NCBI GenBank assembly: GCA_038380435.1
Contig: JAWZYU010000005.1
Coordinates: 39,330,001 to 39,394,000, forward strand
DNA length: 64,000 nucleotides
Source of the DNA: Ryuthela nishihirai
Taxonomy: Eukaryota > Arthropoda > Arachnida > Araneae > Heptathelidae
Direction of reading: 5' to 3'
Shown piece after piece: positions 21,040 through 32,703 of the stretch (within the stretch, counting starts at the first letter, position 1; each line of letters begins with the position of its first letter). Made by a program: the position numbers and the translations under genes. A model generated the notes under the pieces. It worked only from the letters and a program-made list of their open reading frames with translations, was not told where the DNA came from and made no database searches.

Positions 21040-21125
21040 ATTCCACTCCCAAACCTTTTCCGAGACATATGAGGATCCTTGTGACCTAAATATTTAGCTC
21101 GTTACGGAGCAAAGAAATGATGCTC
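21040..21125 (+). mobile_element. SINE-A 3'-end fragment, highly diverged
   Basis: Retains traces of the SINE-A terminal block in plus orientation: CCCAAACCTTTTCCGAG, GGATCCTTGTGACCTAAAT and ATGATGCTCAGA. Confidence 0.45.
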
Positions 21126-21252
21126 AGATTAAAAAAAAAAACCCAAAAGCTCCAAAGGCTAAAGCTATCTGATCAAAAAAGACCGAAAATATTATGCTAT
21201 GGAAATACATTTACGACATTTATGGAGAAACTTAATATGCAATTATTTAAAG

Positions 21253-21380
21253 CAGTGGTTCTCAAACTTTTATGCTTCACGTACCCCCTGGAAATGTGTA
21301 TGTAACTAGCGTACCCCTTGTATAGATAGATGTATAAAACTATACTTAGAGTATAAAAATAGGAATTAAATAAAACATAT
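21253..21380 (+). mobile_element. hAT-type MITE left end abutting the 373-bp satellite
   Basis: The left 128 bp of the MITE (CAGTGGTTCTCAAACTTTTA to TAAATAAAACATAT) ends at exactly the place where units of the 14.8-18.4 kb array repeat. Here it joins the first satellite monomer directly. No right terminus was found on the other side of the satellite, so this copy is truncated. Confidence 0.8.
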
Positions 21381-24300
21381 CTCAATCAATTATTTTGTTT
21401 TCGCAAACAGCTGAATATATTTTTGTCACCTTCACCTAAAGTTACATTAAAAGGGTTATTTCGAATTATCATACCTATAGTCATATCCTAGGGAAAAGGA
21501 AACGGTACTCATGGCATCTGATTTTGGCCATCATTTGACTACACTAACCTATTTAAACCCTCCACTCATTTGTTTTGTATTAGACAATGAGTGCCTTATC
21601 CTGTGCAATGTTAATTGCAATAGCAGTTACCCATAGGCCCTCGCTAATATAGGTCCGAAAACAAAACTTGTTAAACCAGGTGCTATGCTACCTAACGATT
21701 CATTATCTTTCATTACTAAAGGGATAATTGATATACACGGAGAACGATTCTCAATCAATTATTTTGTTTTCGCAAACAGCTGAATATATTTTTGTCACCT
21801 TCACCTAAAGGTACATTAAAAGGGTTAGTTCGAATTATCATACCTATAGTCATATCCTAGGGAAAAGGAAACGGTACTCATGGCATCTGATTTTGGCCAT
21901 CATTTGACTACACTAACCTATTTAAACCCTCCATTCATTTGTTTTGTATTAGACAATGAGTGCCTTATCCTACCTAAGCAATATTAATTGCAATAGCAGT
22001 TACCCCTAGCCCCTCGCTAATACAGGTCCGAAACGAAACTTGTTAAACCAGATGCTATGCTACCTAACGATTCATTATCTTTCATTCCTAAAGGGATATA
22101 TTGATATACACGGAGAATGATTCTCAAGCAATTATTTTGTTATCGCAAACAGCTGAATATATTTTTGTCACCTTCACCTAAAGGTACATTAAAAGGGTTA
22201 GTTCGAATTATCATACCTATAGTCATATCTTAGGGAAAAGGAAACGGTACTCATGGCATCTGATTTTGGCCATCATTTGACTACACTAACCTATATAAAC
22301 CCTCGACTCATTTGTTTTGTATTAGACAATGAGTGCCTTATCCTACCTAAGCAGGGGCGGGAGTGGCTCAGTCGGTAGCGCGCCAGGCTCGTAATCTGTA
22401 GTTCAAAGGTTCGAGTCCCAGCTGGGTCAGCGTTGAGATTTATCTCCGCAAAATTCCCCGCCCTGCCCACGGTCAGTAGGGGACACCGATGGGCTTGGAA
22501 AGGCCGCCGTCCGTCGGATGGGACGTTAAGCCGTGGCCCCGTGTGCGGGAGAGCCATACCCTGTGCACGTTAAAGAACACGCTGGATGGCCTTGACGGGA
22601 GGCTACCATCTGTCTTCCAACAGCTGTTCCAGTGGGTCCCCTCCCCCAACCTTCTCTGAGCCTTCGGGGTCCATGTGACCTGGCCATTTAGCCCATGGTG
22701 TGCAAAAAAGTGCCGCTCAGAGGTAAAACAACCCAACCCAACCCTACCTAAGCAATGTCAATTGCAACAGCAGTTACCCCTAGATCCTCGCTAATACAGG
22801 TCCGAAACGAAACTTGTTAAACCAGATGCTATGCTACCTAACGATTCATTATCATTTATTCCTAAAGGGATATATTGATATACACGGAGAACGATTCTCA
22901 ATCAATTATTTTGTTTTCGCAAAGAGCTGAATATATATTTTTGTCACCTTCACCTAAAGTTACATTAAAAGGGTTAGTTCGAATTATCATACCTATAGTC
23001 ATATCCTAGGGAAAAGGAAACGGTACTCATGGCATCTGATTTTGGCCATCATTTGATTACACTAACCTATTTAAACCCTCCACTCAGTTGTTTTGTATTA
23101 GACAATGAGTGCCTTATCGTACCTAAGCAATGTTAATTGCAATAGCAGTTACCCATAGACCCTCGCTAATACAGGTCCGAAACGAAACTTGTTAAACCAG
23201 ATGCTATGCTACCTAACGATTCATTATCTTTCATTCCTAAAGGGATATATTGCTACACACGGAGAAGAATTCTCAAGCAATTATTTTGTTATCGCAAACA
23301 GCTGAATATATTTTTGTCACTTTCACCTAAAGGTACATTAAAAGGGTTATTTCGAATTATCATACCTATAGTCATATCCTAGGGAAAAGGAAACGGTACT
23401 CATGGCATCTGATTTTGACCATCATTTGACTACACTAACCTATTTAAACCCTCCACTCATTTGTTTTGTATTAGACAATGAGTGCCTTATCATACCTAAG
23501 CAATGTTAATTGCAATAGCAGTTACCCCTAGACCCTCGCTAATACAGGTCCGAAACGAAACTTGTTAAACCAGATGCTATGCTACCTAACGATTCATTAT
23601 CTTTCATTCCTAAATGGATATATTGATATACACGGAGAACGATTCTCAAGCAATTATTTTGTTTTCGCAAACAGCTGAAAATATTTTTGTCACCTTCACC
23701 TAAAGGTACATTAAAAGGGTTAGTTCGAATTATCATACCTATAGTCATATCCTAGGGAAAAGGAAACGGTACCCATGGCATCTGATTTTGGCCATCATTT
23801 GACTACACTAACCTATTTAAACCCTCCACTCATTTGTTTTGTTTTAGACAATGAGTGCCTTATCCTACTTAAGCAATGTTAATTGCAATAGCAGTTACCC
23901 CTAGACCCTCGCTAATACAGGTCCGAAACGAAACATGTTAAACCAGATGCTATGCTACCTAACGATTCATTATCATTTATTCTTAAAGGGATATATTGAT
24001 ATACACGGAGAACGATTCTCAATCAATTATTTTGTTTTCGCAAAGAGCTGAATATATATTTTTGTCACCTTCACCTAAAGTTACATTAAAAGGGTTAGTT
24101 CGAATTATCATACCTATAGTCATATCCTAGGGAAAAGGAAACGGTACTCATGGCATCTGATTTTGGCCATCATTTGACTACACTAACCTATTTAAACCCT
24201 CCACTCAGTTGTTTTGTATTAGACAATGAGTGCCTTATCGTACCTAAGCAATGTTAATTGCAATAGCAGTTACCCATAGACCCTCGCTAATACAGGTCCG

Positions 24301-27300
24301 AAACGAAACTTGTTAAACCAGATGCTATGCTACCTAACGATTCATTATCTTTCATTCCTAAAGGGATATATTGCTACACACGGAGAAGAATTCTCAAGCA
24401 ATTATTTTGTTATCGCAAACAGCTGAATATATTTTTGTCACTTTCACCTAAAGCTACATTAAAAGGGTTATTTCGAATTATCATACCTATAGTCATATCC
24501 TAGGGAAAAGGAAACGGTACTCATGGCATCTGATTTTGGCCATCATTTGACTACACTAACCTATTTAAACCCTCCACTCATTTGTTTTGTATTAGACAAT
24601 GAGTGCCTTATCATACCTAAGCAATGTTAATTGCAATAGCAGTTACCCCTAGACCCTCGCTAATACAGGTCCGAAACGAAACTTGTTAAACCAGATGCTA
24701 TGCTACCTAACGATTCATTATCTTTCATTCCTAAATGGATATATTGATATACACGGAGAACGATTCTCAAGCAATTATTTTGTTATCGCAAACAGTTGAA
24801 AATATTTTTGTCACCTTCACCTAAAGGTACATTAAAAGGGTTAGTTCGAATTATCATACCTATAGTCATATCCTAGGGAAAAGGAAACGGTACCCATGGC
24901 ATCTGATTTTGGCCATCATTTGACTACACTAACCTATTTAAACCCTCCACTCATTTGTTTTGTATTAGACAATGAGTGCCTTATCCTACTTAAACAATGT
25001 TAATTGCAATAGCAGTTACCCCTAGACCCTCGCTAATACAGGTCCGAAACGAAACATGTTAAACCAGATGCTATGCTACCTAACGATTCATTATCATTTA
25101 TTCTTAAAGGGATATATTGATATACACGGAGAACGATTCTCAATCAATTATTTTGTTTTCGCAAAGAGCTGAATATATATTTTTGTCACCTTCACGTAAA
25201 GTTACATTAAAAGGGTTAGTTCGAATTATCATACCTATAGTCATATCCTAGGGAAAAGGAAACGGTACTCATGGCATCTGATTTTGGCCATCATTTGACT
25301 ACACTAACCTATTTAAACCCTCCACTCAGTTGTTTTGTATTAGACAATGAGTGCCTTATCGTACTTAAGCAATGTTAATTGCAATAGCAGTTACCCATAG
25401 ACCCTCGCTAATACAGGTCCGAAACGAAACTTGTTAAACCAGATGCTATGCTACCTAACGATTCATTATCTTTCATTCCTAAAGGGATATATTGCTACAC
25501 ACGGAGAAGAATTCTCAAGCAATTATTTTGTTATCGCAAACAGCTGAATATATTTTTGTCACTTTCACCTAAAGGTACATTAAAAGGGTTAGTTCGAATT
25601 ATCATACCTATAGTCATATCCTAGGGAAAGGGAAACGGTACTCATGGCATCTGATTTTGGCCATCATTTGACTACACTAACCTATTTAAACCCTCCACTC
25701 ATTTGTTTTGTATTAGACAATGAGTGCCTTATCATACCTAAGCAATGTTAATTGCAATAGCAGTTACCCCTAGACCCTCGCTAATACAGGTCGGAAACGA
25801 AACTTGTTAAACCAGATGCTATGCTACCTAACGATTCATTATCTTTCATTCCTAAATGGATATATTGATATACACGGAGAACGATTCTCAAGCAATTATT
25901 TTGTTATCGCAAACAGCTGAATATATTTTTGTCACCTTCACCTAAAGGTACATTAAAAGGGTTAGTTCGAATCATCATACCTATAGTCATATCCTAGGGA
26001 AAAGGAAACGGTACCCATGGCATCTGATTTTGGCCATCATTTGACTACACTAACCTATTTAAACCCTCCACTCATTTGTTTTGTATTAGACAATGAGTGC
26101 CTTATCCTACTTAAGCAATGTTAATTGCAATAGCAGTTACCCCTAGACCCTCGCTAATACAGGTCCGAAACGAAACTTGTTAAACCAGATGCTATGCTAC
26201 CTAACGATTCATTATCATTTATTCTTAAAGGGATATATTGATATACACGGAGAACGATTCTCAATCAATTATTTTGTTTTCGCAAAGAGCTGAATATATA
26301 TTTTTGTCACCTTCACCTAAAGTTACATTAAAAGGGTTAGTTCGAATTATCATACCTATAGTCATATCCTAGGGAAAAGGAAACGGTACTCATGGCATCT
26401 GATTTTGGCCATCATTTGACTACACTAACCTATTTAAACCCTCCACTCAGTTGTTTTGTATTAGACAATGAGTGCCTTATCATACCTAAGCAATGTTAAT
26501 TGCAATAGCAGTTACCCCTAGACCCTCGCTAATACAGGTCCGAAACCAAACTTGTTAAACCAGATGCTATGCTACCTAACGATTCATTATCATTTATTCT
26601 TAAAGGGATATATTGATATACACGGAGAACGATTCTCAATCAATTATTTTGTTTTCGCAAACAGCTGAATATATTTTTGTCACCTTCACCTAAAGTTACA
26701 TTAAAAGGGTTAGTTCGAATTATCATACCTATAGTCATATCCTAGGGAAAAGGAAACGGTACTCATGGCATCTGATTTTGGCCATCATTTGACTACACTA
26801 ACCTATTTAAACCCTCCACTCAGTTGTTTTGTATTAGACAATGAGTGCCTTATCGTACCTAAGCAATGTTAATTGCAATAGCAGTTACCCATAGACCCTC
26901 GCTAATACAGGTCCGAAACGAAACTTGTTAAACCAGATGCTATGCTACCTAACGATTCATTATCTTTCATTCCTAAAGGGATATATTGCTACACACGGAG
27001 AAGAATTCTCAAGCAATTATTTTGTTATCGCAAACAGCTGAATATATTTTTGTCACTTTCACCTAAAGGTACATTAAAAGGGTTATTTCGAATTATCATA
27101 CCTATAGTCATATCCTAGGGAAAAGGAAACGGTACTCATGGCATCTGATTTTGGCCATCATTTGACTACACTAACCTATTTAAACCCTCCACTCATTTGT
27201 TTTGTATTAGACAATGAGTGCCTTATCATACCTAAGCAATGTTAATTGCAATAGCAGTTACCCCTAGACCCTCGCTAATACAGGTCCGAAACGAAACTTG

Positions 27301-27752
27301 TTAAACCAGATGCTATGCTACCTAACGATTCATTATCTTTCATTCCTAAATGGATATATTGATATACACGGAGAACGATTCTCAAGCAATTATTTTGTTA
27401 TCGCAAACAGCTGAATATATTTTTGTCACCTTCACCTAAAGGTACATTAAAAGCGTTAGTTCGAATTATCATACCTATAGTCATATCCTAGGGAAAAGGA
27501 AACGGTACTCATGGCATCTGATTTTGACCATCATTTGACTACACTAAACCTGTTTAAACCCTCCACTCATTGATCTTATATTAGCAATGAGTGCATTATC
27601 CTATCTAAGGAATATTTAATTGCAATAGCAGTTACCCATAGACCCTCGCTAATACAGGTCCGAAACGAAAATTGTTAAACCAGATGCTCTGCTACCTGAT
27701 AAGCATGATTGGCCGATTGTATATATGTAACGCTTCACAGGCAAAACTAAAC
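21381..27752 (+). repeat. ~373-bp satellite with three-monomer higher-order repeat
   Basis: Monomers start at CTCAA(T/G)CAATTATTTTG: 21,381, 21,750, 22,123, 22,897, 23,272, 23,645, 24,018, 24,393, 24,766, 25,139, 25,514, 25,887, 26,260, 26,635, 27,008 and 27,381. Lengths are 369-375 bp, the interval from 22,123 being longer because of a SINE insertion. Three types (375, 373, 373 bp) alternate, so start positions recur exactly every 1,121 bp (22,897, 24,018, 25,139, 26,260, 27,381). One extra monomer at 26,635 breaks the phase. Each monomer contains CACTCATTTG and CAATGAGTG, complementary over 8-9 bases, able to form a hairpin. The last monomer diverges at its end. Confidence 0.95.
22354..22742 (+). 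mobile_element. SINE-A inserted in the satellite
   Basis: Full-length 389-bp SINE-A with A box TGGCTCAGTCGG, B box GGTTCGAGTCCC and a tail ending AACCCAACCC. The 12-bp target duplication CCTACCTAAGCA, part of the satellite monomer, is perfect at 22,342-22,353 and 22,743-22,754. No other monomer carries it. Confidence 0.95.
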
Positions 27753-28257
27753 AAACGGTAGATAATAAATAAATTCCTGATATATGTGTATAGTTACCCT
27801 AATTAATTATTTTGCACTTTTTCTGCCTTTAGATCTACCATTGAAATTTTAGATAAATATTAATATAATTTTACTATCCCTATCATTTATTTTTTTTTCT
27901 GATTGCCATTGCCAAATGAATCAAAACAGAAAGTATGGAACTTGTAATTTTGTAATAATATCCTTAGTCCTTTCACCTGTATAGTTTATAGTGATAAATA
28001 ATGAACTTGTGAGAGAGATGTTCAAGAGAATTCCATTATTCATTCCTTATATAAAATTTGATCTAGGTCACTTTTAAATGGAATATGTCTTCAACCATCA
28101 CTGACATTTCACTCTGACGCGAGCATGTTTAGCTTTCTCCTTGATAAAAACTTCTTTTAGAGTCAGTAGTTCAACTGTATAATTTAAAATATGCTTGAAC
28201 GTCTTTTTCAAAATGAATATTAATCTTTTATTTCTAATGTCATTTACTGACGTACTG
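27753..28257. other. Spacer between satellite array and outlying monomer
   Basis: AT-rich, non-repetitive within the window. No gene supported. Confidence 0.4.
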
Positions 28258-28630
28258 GAAGAACGGTTCTCAATCAATTATTTTGTTATCACAAGCAACT
28301 AAATATATTTTTTATTCAGCTTTACTTAAAAGCATAAAAACATTGAAAATTTTAGTTCAAATTATCATACCTATAGCCACACCTTAGGAGAAATAAAACG
28401 GTACTCATGGCATCTGATTTTGGCCATCATTTGACTACACTAAACCTGTTTAAACCCTCCACTCATTGATCTTATATTAGCAATGAGTGCATTATCCTAT
28501 ATAAGCAATAGTTAATTGCAATAGCAGTTACCCATAGAACCTAGCTAATACAGGTCCGAAACAAAACTTTTTAAACCAGATGCTCTGCTACCTGATAAGG
28601 ATCATTGGCCGATTGTATATATGTATCGCT
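28258..28630 (+). repeat. Outlying diverged satellite monomer
   Basis: One further monomer, diverged in its first half. It shares with the last array monomer the variant hairpin (CACTCATTGA and CAATGAGTGC) and the same non-satellite tail (GCTCTGCTACCTGATAAG, then GGCCGATTGTATATATGTA). It shares these features only with that last monomer. Confidence 0.85.
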
Positions 28631-30165
28631 TAGCACCTTAGGAAATCATCCTGAAGAGTTCAGGTACTCTCCTGCCCAGACAGGCAGAGATGGAGCCTAT
28701 CTACATTGGCGTCATCAGCGGGATCTGTATTGTGAGAGTTCGGTACGAGGTGGCGTTACATTAAGGGACAATTTTAGCAAATGTTGAATGCTGGCAGGAA
28801 AGTAAATCATCGCTGCGAGAACTTCACATCAGGTGCGGTAAGATCTAATATGTAGAACCAGTTTTTTGTCTTGTTATTATTCTGTGCTATGCCATAAAAT
28901 ACGCGAGGGAAGGCGAGAAACGGTTCTAAATCGCACTACGTGGACACTACTCGACACAGATCAACGCAAAATATGGAGGCTATTGCGTCTGATTTGTCAG
29001 TAGATGCTGTCAGCGACTGACAAATCCGACTCAAGAAATAGCAGAGCAATCCGATGACGCTAGAAAGCTCGAATTGGAATTGAGGAAACTCGAATTAACG
29101 CAACTCGAACTAGTTGATAGACAAGCGCAAAGCGAGGCCGAGGCCGAAGAATGACCCTTGCGACTGGAATCGAAGAAAGACAAGCGCAGCGCGAAGAAAT
29201 GCAAGCACAACGCGAGCATGAACTGCAAATGAGGCATCTTGAGCTTGAGACAGCAAAGGCAAGTGGCGTCACATCTCACGGTGCGTCGTGTGATGGTTAT
29301 GATTCGCCTGGGTCCGATTCCCATAGCACCGCGAAAAGGAAGGAGCATGAGGTACTGAAATATTGGATTTTGGTTCTGCACACTACGTTGGGATCGCCCC
29401 CAGAAACTCTCCTCTACATTCATTTGTATTTCAAGAGGATCAAGAGCGTTTTCGCTAATCAGGGCGTGCCTGAAAAGGTTAGGAGCAGGTAGTTCTCTCC
29501 ATTTTTTGGGAGAAGCTGAACGATCTTTTGGCTTTATTGTCTGACGAGGATGCTAGCGATTACAGTAAGCTCAAAGCTTATATTTTGGCGAGGTGTAAAG
29601 TCTCTGCAGTTTAATACAAGAGGCAGTTGGATAGGGCATAGAAGCTTGCACACGAAACGTGGACCACGTTTTCGGAAAAATTAGGGAAATATGGAGAACG
29701 TATATTGAAAGCAGAAAATTGTCCACATTTGAGGAATTGGTCGACCTGCTGGTGGCCGATCGAATTAAATCTGAGGTACCGAATAGCACTGATGAATACA
29801 TTGCATTGCAGGAGCGCTGGGACTGGTTTAATCCAAGAGACCACATAAATTATATATTAAATCATTTAGTGAGCAGTCGAAGTAATGCGCGTCCACGGGA
29901 CTCTGATCGACAGATGGCCAGGTACATTCCTCCTCCCAGGCGCGAGCAATTAGAACAAAAAGCGCTCATGCAATTTGCGAAGCGATCAGTTGCTACCACT
30001 ATCAGCGCGCGTGGCTGTTTTGGGTGCGGCAACATGCACTACGTCTCGGAAGCAACATGCACTACGTGACATCGCTTTCCGAGACAAGCGAGGGGCTGTC
30101 TGCTTCGACTGTGGAGGTTACTATGACAACATTTTAATTCAACCAATTCGTCAAACATTTTAGGT
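28631..30165 (+). pseudogene. Gypsy-type LTR retrotransposon gag remnant
   Basis: The start resembles LTR/leader sequence with TTGGCGTCATCAGCGGGATC near 28,706, in the style of a Gypsy primer-binding region. A gag-like ATG follows at about 28,973. The N-terminal coding part is an alpha-helical, glutamate/arginine/glutamine-rich coiled coil spread over two frames. A capsid-like region follows (29,520-29,850, including LVDLLVADRIKSEVP). A cysteine cluster at about 30,018-30,058 (CFGCG, then H and C) resembles a zinc knuckle, with a second CFDCGG near 30,105. Several stops and frame changes disrupt it, and no protease, RT or integrase follows. A 14-bp duplication (GCAACATGCACTAC) lies inside the knuckle region. 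Confidence 0.75.
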
Positions 30166-31016
30166 CAGTATTACATTATAAAATAGATTTTTATACATTC
30201 AGTACTAAAAGTTAATATAATGTCTCCAGAGTTAAAAAGTCGCTGAAATTTTAACTCTTATTTTACACTCGTAATTTCGTAAATAACGGAAACGTTCAGT
30301 TTATTTAGAATATAGTGATTTAATATAATCGACGCCGTTACTTTATCTATTCTTTACCTATTAAATAGAAAGTGGAAGGAATGGAATGACGTAACGCAAA
30401 CGGTCAATGCTATGGTTAACCCAACCAACATATCTTTTGTTCTGTTTCTAAGCATCATATGGAGAAATAATGCCCGCCCATTTCCATTTGTCTGTAGTTA
30501 TTCTTCTGATAGCGATGAGATCGGCCAAGAAATGGCCCAAACTCATTGTAACAACTAAAGTATCATATCTAAATGAAGACACTCTATAGCCTTATTTTGC
30601 TAACAATTTAAGTATTCGGTGCTTTTACATCACGATATGTTAGAAAAACATTTTTGTGAACGAAAATTAAGTGATATCCTTCCCTTCCACTCAAACTTTA
30701 AACTTGAATTTAGAAATATTTATAATGTTATGCACAATTAGGTAATGAGTTATCGGTTGCATTAAAGTCAGCAGCTTTTTATTTGGATCCAACTTGATAA
30801 ATAAGACACGTTCAATACGCATGACAAAACTTCCTTTGTGCAAGTGTGGAGAGCATTTATACCTGTTTCGAGACAAAATGATATATAGGTTACATTTGTG
30901 AAATCTGCTCTATTCGTAAACCATTAAGACTGTTCTTTTCTACAAGAAAAACTAAAAATGAAAGATTTTGATACTAACGATCACTTTAATTTTAATTTCA
31001 CAATTTATATTTTTTA
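30166..31016. other. Unassigned AT-rich spacer
   Basis: No supported gene or repeat. Confidence 0.4.
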
Positions 31017-31310
31017 AGCTTAAAGAAGTCAATCATAATGAAATGTTTGTATCGCCTTGGGAAGCAAAAGAATTGATTTTAAGATTAAAACATTTCTTCA
31101 TTTTTATAACTCTAAAATCCGAATGTTTTCAATTTTACAAGTTTCAACGCAGCCCAAATTGGCAAAGCGTTCTGCTCCGTAGAAGTAAACTATATGATAA
31201 ACATTGGGATTTTAGAGTTATAAAAATGAAGAAATGTTTTAATCTTAAAATCAATTCTTTTGCTCCCCAAGGCGATACAAACATTTCATTATGATTGACT
31301 GCTTTAAGCT
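31017..31310. repeat. 294-bp foldback with 104-bp arms
   Basis: The left arm 31,017-31,120 and right arm 31,207-31,310 are reverse complements over 104 bp with about two mismatches and no gaps. An 86-bp spacer separates them. Arms contain TGTTTGTATCGCCTTGGG. No target duplication or transposon terminus is recognised. The 108-codon frame across it exists because both arms happen to be open and is not a gene. Confidence 0.88.
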
Positions 31311-31779
31311 ATATGATATATATGATGAGATGCTCAGTTTCTAATAATCATATTCCACTTACCTCATGACTTACCCTCTCACCTGCTTGATGTCGATTCC
31401 CGTCGGATGTCTCCAAGGATCTGGGATGACTTGCTTCTACTTCCTGGAAGTGACGACTTTAATCAGAGCACAGCGAAAAACAAACATTTCAGTTAAAACT
31501 TGTATTCTGTTTCGTCAAACGGAATTTAATTATTATTCATCGATGTGGTATCATCTATAGAGTAACAATCGCGATATGACGTCAATAGCAAATGTCTCGT
31601 AATAATCGTATAAGAAAACATTAGTTTGCTCTGCATCTGGCATCTTAAAAAATACTAAAGCTTTGAATTAAACCATGAGAAAAGACATTAAAATAACTTA
31701 TGATTCATAATATAGAAAACAAATATATTTTAGGTTGTTTTAAAACTAAGTATCTATCTATCGTGTACGTGGGAGAGAT
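31311..31779. other. Unassigned spacer
   Basis: No supported feature. Confidence 0.4.
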
Positions 31780-32035
31780 TGGGTTGCTAATTCCTCTGAC
31801 ATACTGACATACTGAGCTGCACTTTTATTTCCACCTAATAGGCTAAAGATCCAGATTACAAAGGCCTCAAGGACTCACAGAAGGTTTGCGAAGGGGAGCC
31901 ACTGTACAGCTCTCAGGAGACATGGAAACCTCCTGTCAAACCACACAGTCTGTTTTTTAAGGGACACAGGGTATGACCCATCCAACGGACGGCAGCCTTC
32001 TCAAGACCTCTGGTATCACCTTTCTCACCTAAGTA
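31780..32035 (-). mobile_element. Old diverged SINE-A
   Basis: Reverse SINE-A with scattered matches: TGAGCTGCACTTTTATT, CTCAAGGACTCACAGAAGGT, CACAGGGTATGACCCATCC and AACGGACGGCAGCCTT. Head missing. Confidence 0.6.
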
Positions 32036-32086
32036 GTTTGGTACATTTGTTAGAAAAAACTACTTAGTTACTATCTTTACCCTTCT

Positions 32087-32122
32087 ACATTTCATAGTAA
32101 CCATTAAGTTACTATGAAATGT
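32087..32122. repeat. Short perfect hairpin (15-bp arms)
   Basis: ACATTTCATAGTAAC and its exact reverse complement GTTACTATGAAATGT flank a 6-base loop (CATTAA). Function unknown. Confidence 0.7.
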
Positions 32123-32489
32123 TTCAATGAAATGCGAAACATAGTTATTAACATCGGTTATCTTTTAATCATCTCTAAGTCTCTTATATTTATTCAACTT
32201 TTCTTTTCTCTTGGACATATAAAATCCAAAAGACATTGACTTCCAGACTGTCTTTATGTCTTGTACTATCTGTCAGACCTCTTTTCAAGGAATTGTTTTA
32301 AGGGTAAAGCTGGATCGATAATTTGGGGGCCCTGGAGCCCAGTAGTAAAATGGAGCCCTCTCTATCATGATAAAGTCAAGGATAATGGATTTTGCACAAC
32401 TTTATGCAAAGTTATCTATTAGACGATTGAAAAATAATATAATGAGTACCTTAAACAAGTAATTAGAAAATCGAGGCGTTACTCTAGAG
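32123..32489. other. Unassigned spacer
   Basis: No supported gene or repeat up to the MITE target duplication. Confidence 0.4.
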
Positions 32490-32703
32490 TAGGGGTTCTC
32501 AACGTGGGGGGTACGCGGTAAAAATTCTTTGGGGTATGCCGTGAGAGCTCAAAAGTTGCTAGATATATGTTATAAATAAATATATTTTATTTTATTCCAT
32601 TGTTATACTATAACTATAGTTTTTTTATATCTATACAAGGGGTACGGCAGTTACATACACATTTCCAGGGGGTACGTGAAGCATAAAAGGTTGAGAACCA
32701 CTG
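32490..32703 (-). mobile_element. hAT-type MITE, intact, 8-bp target duplication
   Basis: 214-bp two-ended element. The terminus TAGGGGTTCTCAACG is on the left and GGTTGAGAACCACTG on the right. It is flanked by the perfect 8-bp direct repeat CTCTAGAG at 32,482-32,489 and 32,704-32,711, the hallmark of hAT-superfamily insertion. It is the single-copy form of the sequence amplified at 14.8-18.4 kb, on the opposite strand. No coding capacity. Confidence 0.93.

Noticed and set aside
22291..22736. Two ORFs of 87-88 codons on the minus strand
   Set aside because: They lie in the SINE-A inserted in the satellite; the same translations recur at every SINE-A copy.
29031..29423. 130-codon minus ORF
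   Set aside because: Antisense to the glutamate/arginine-rich gag coiled coil; cysteine/serine/leucine-rich composition is the expected artefact of the opposite strand.
30968..31294. 108-codon ORF
   Set aside because: It spans the foldback arms, so the two halves are reverse complements; no domain or composition supports a gene.
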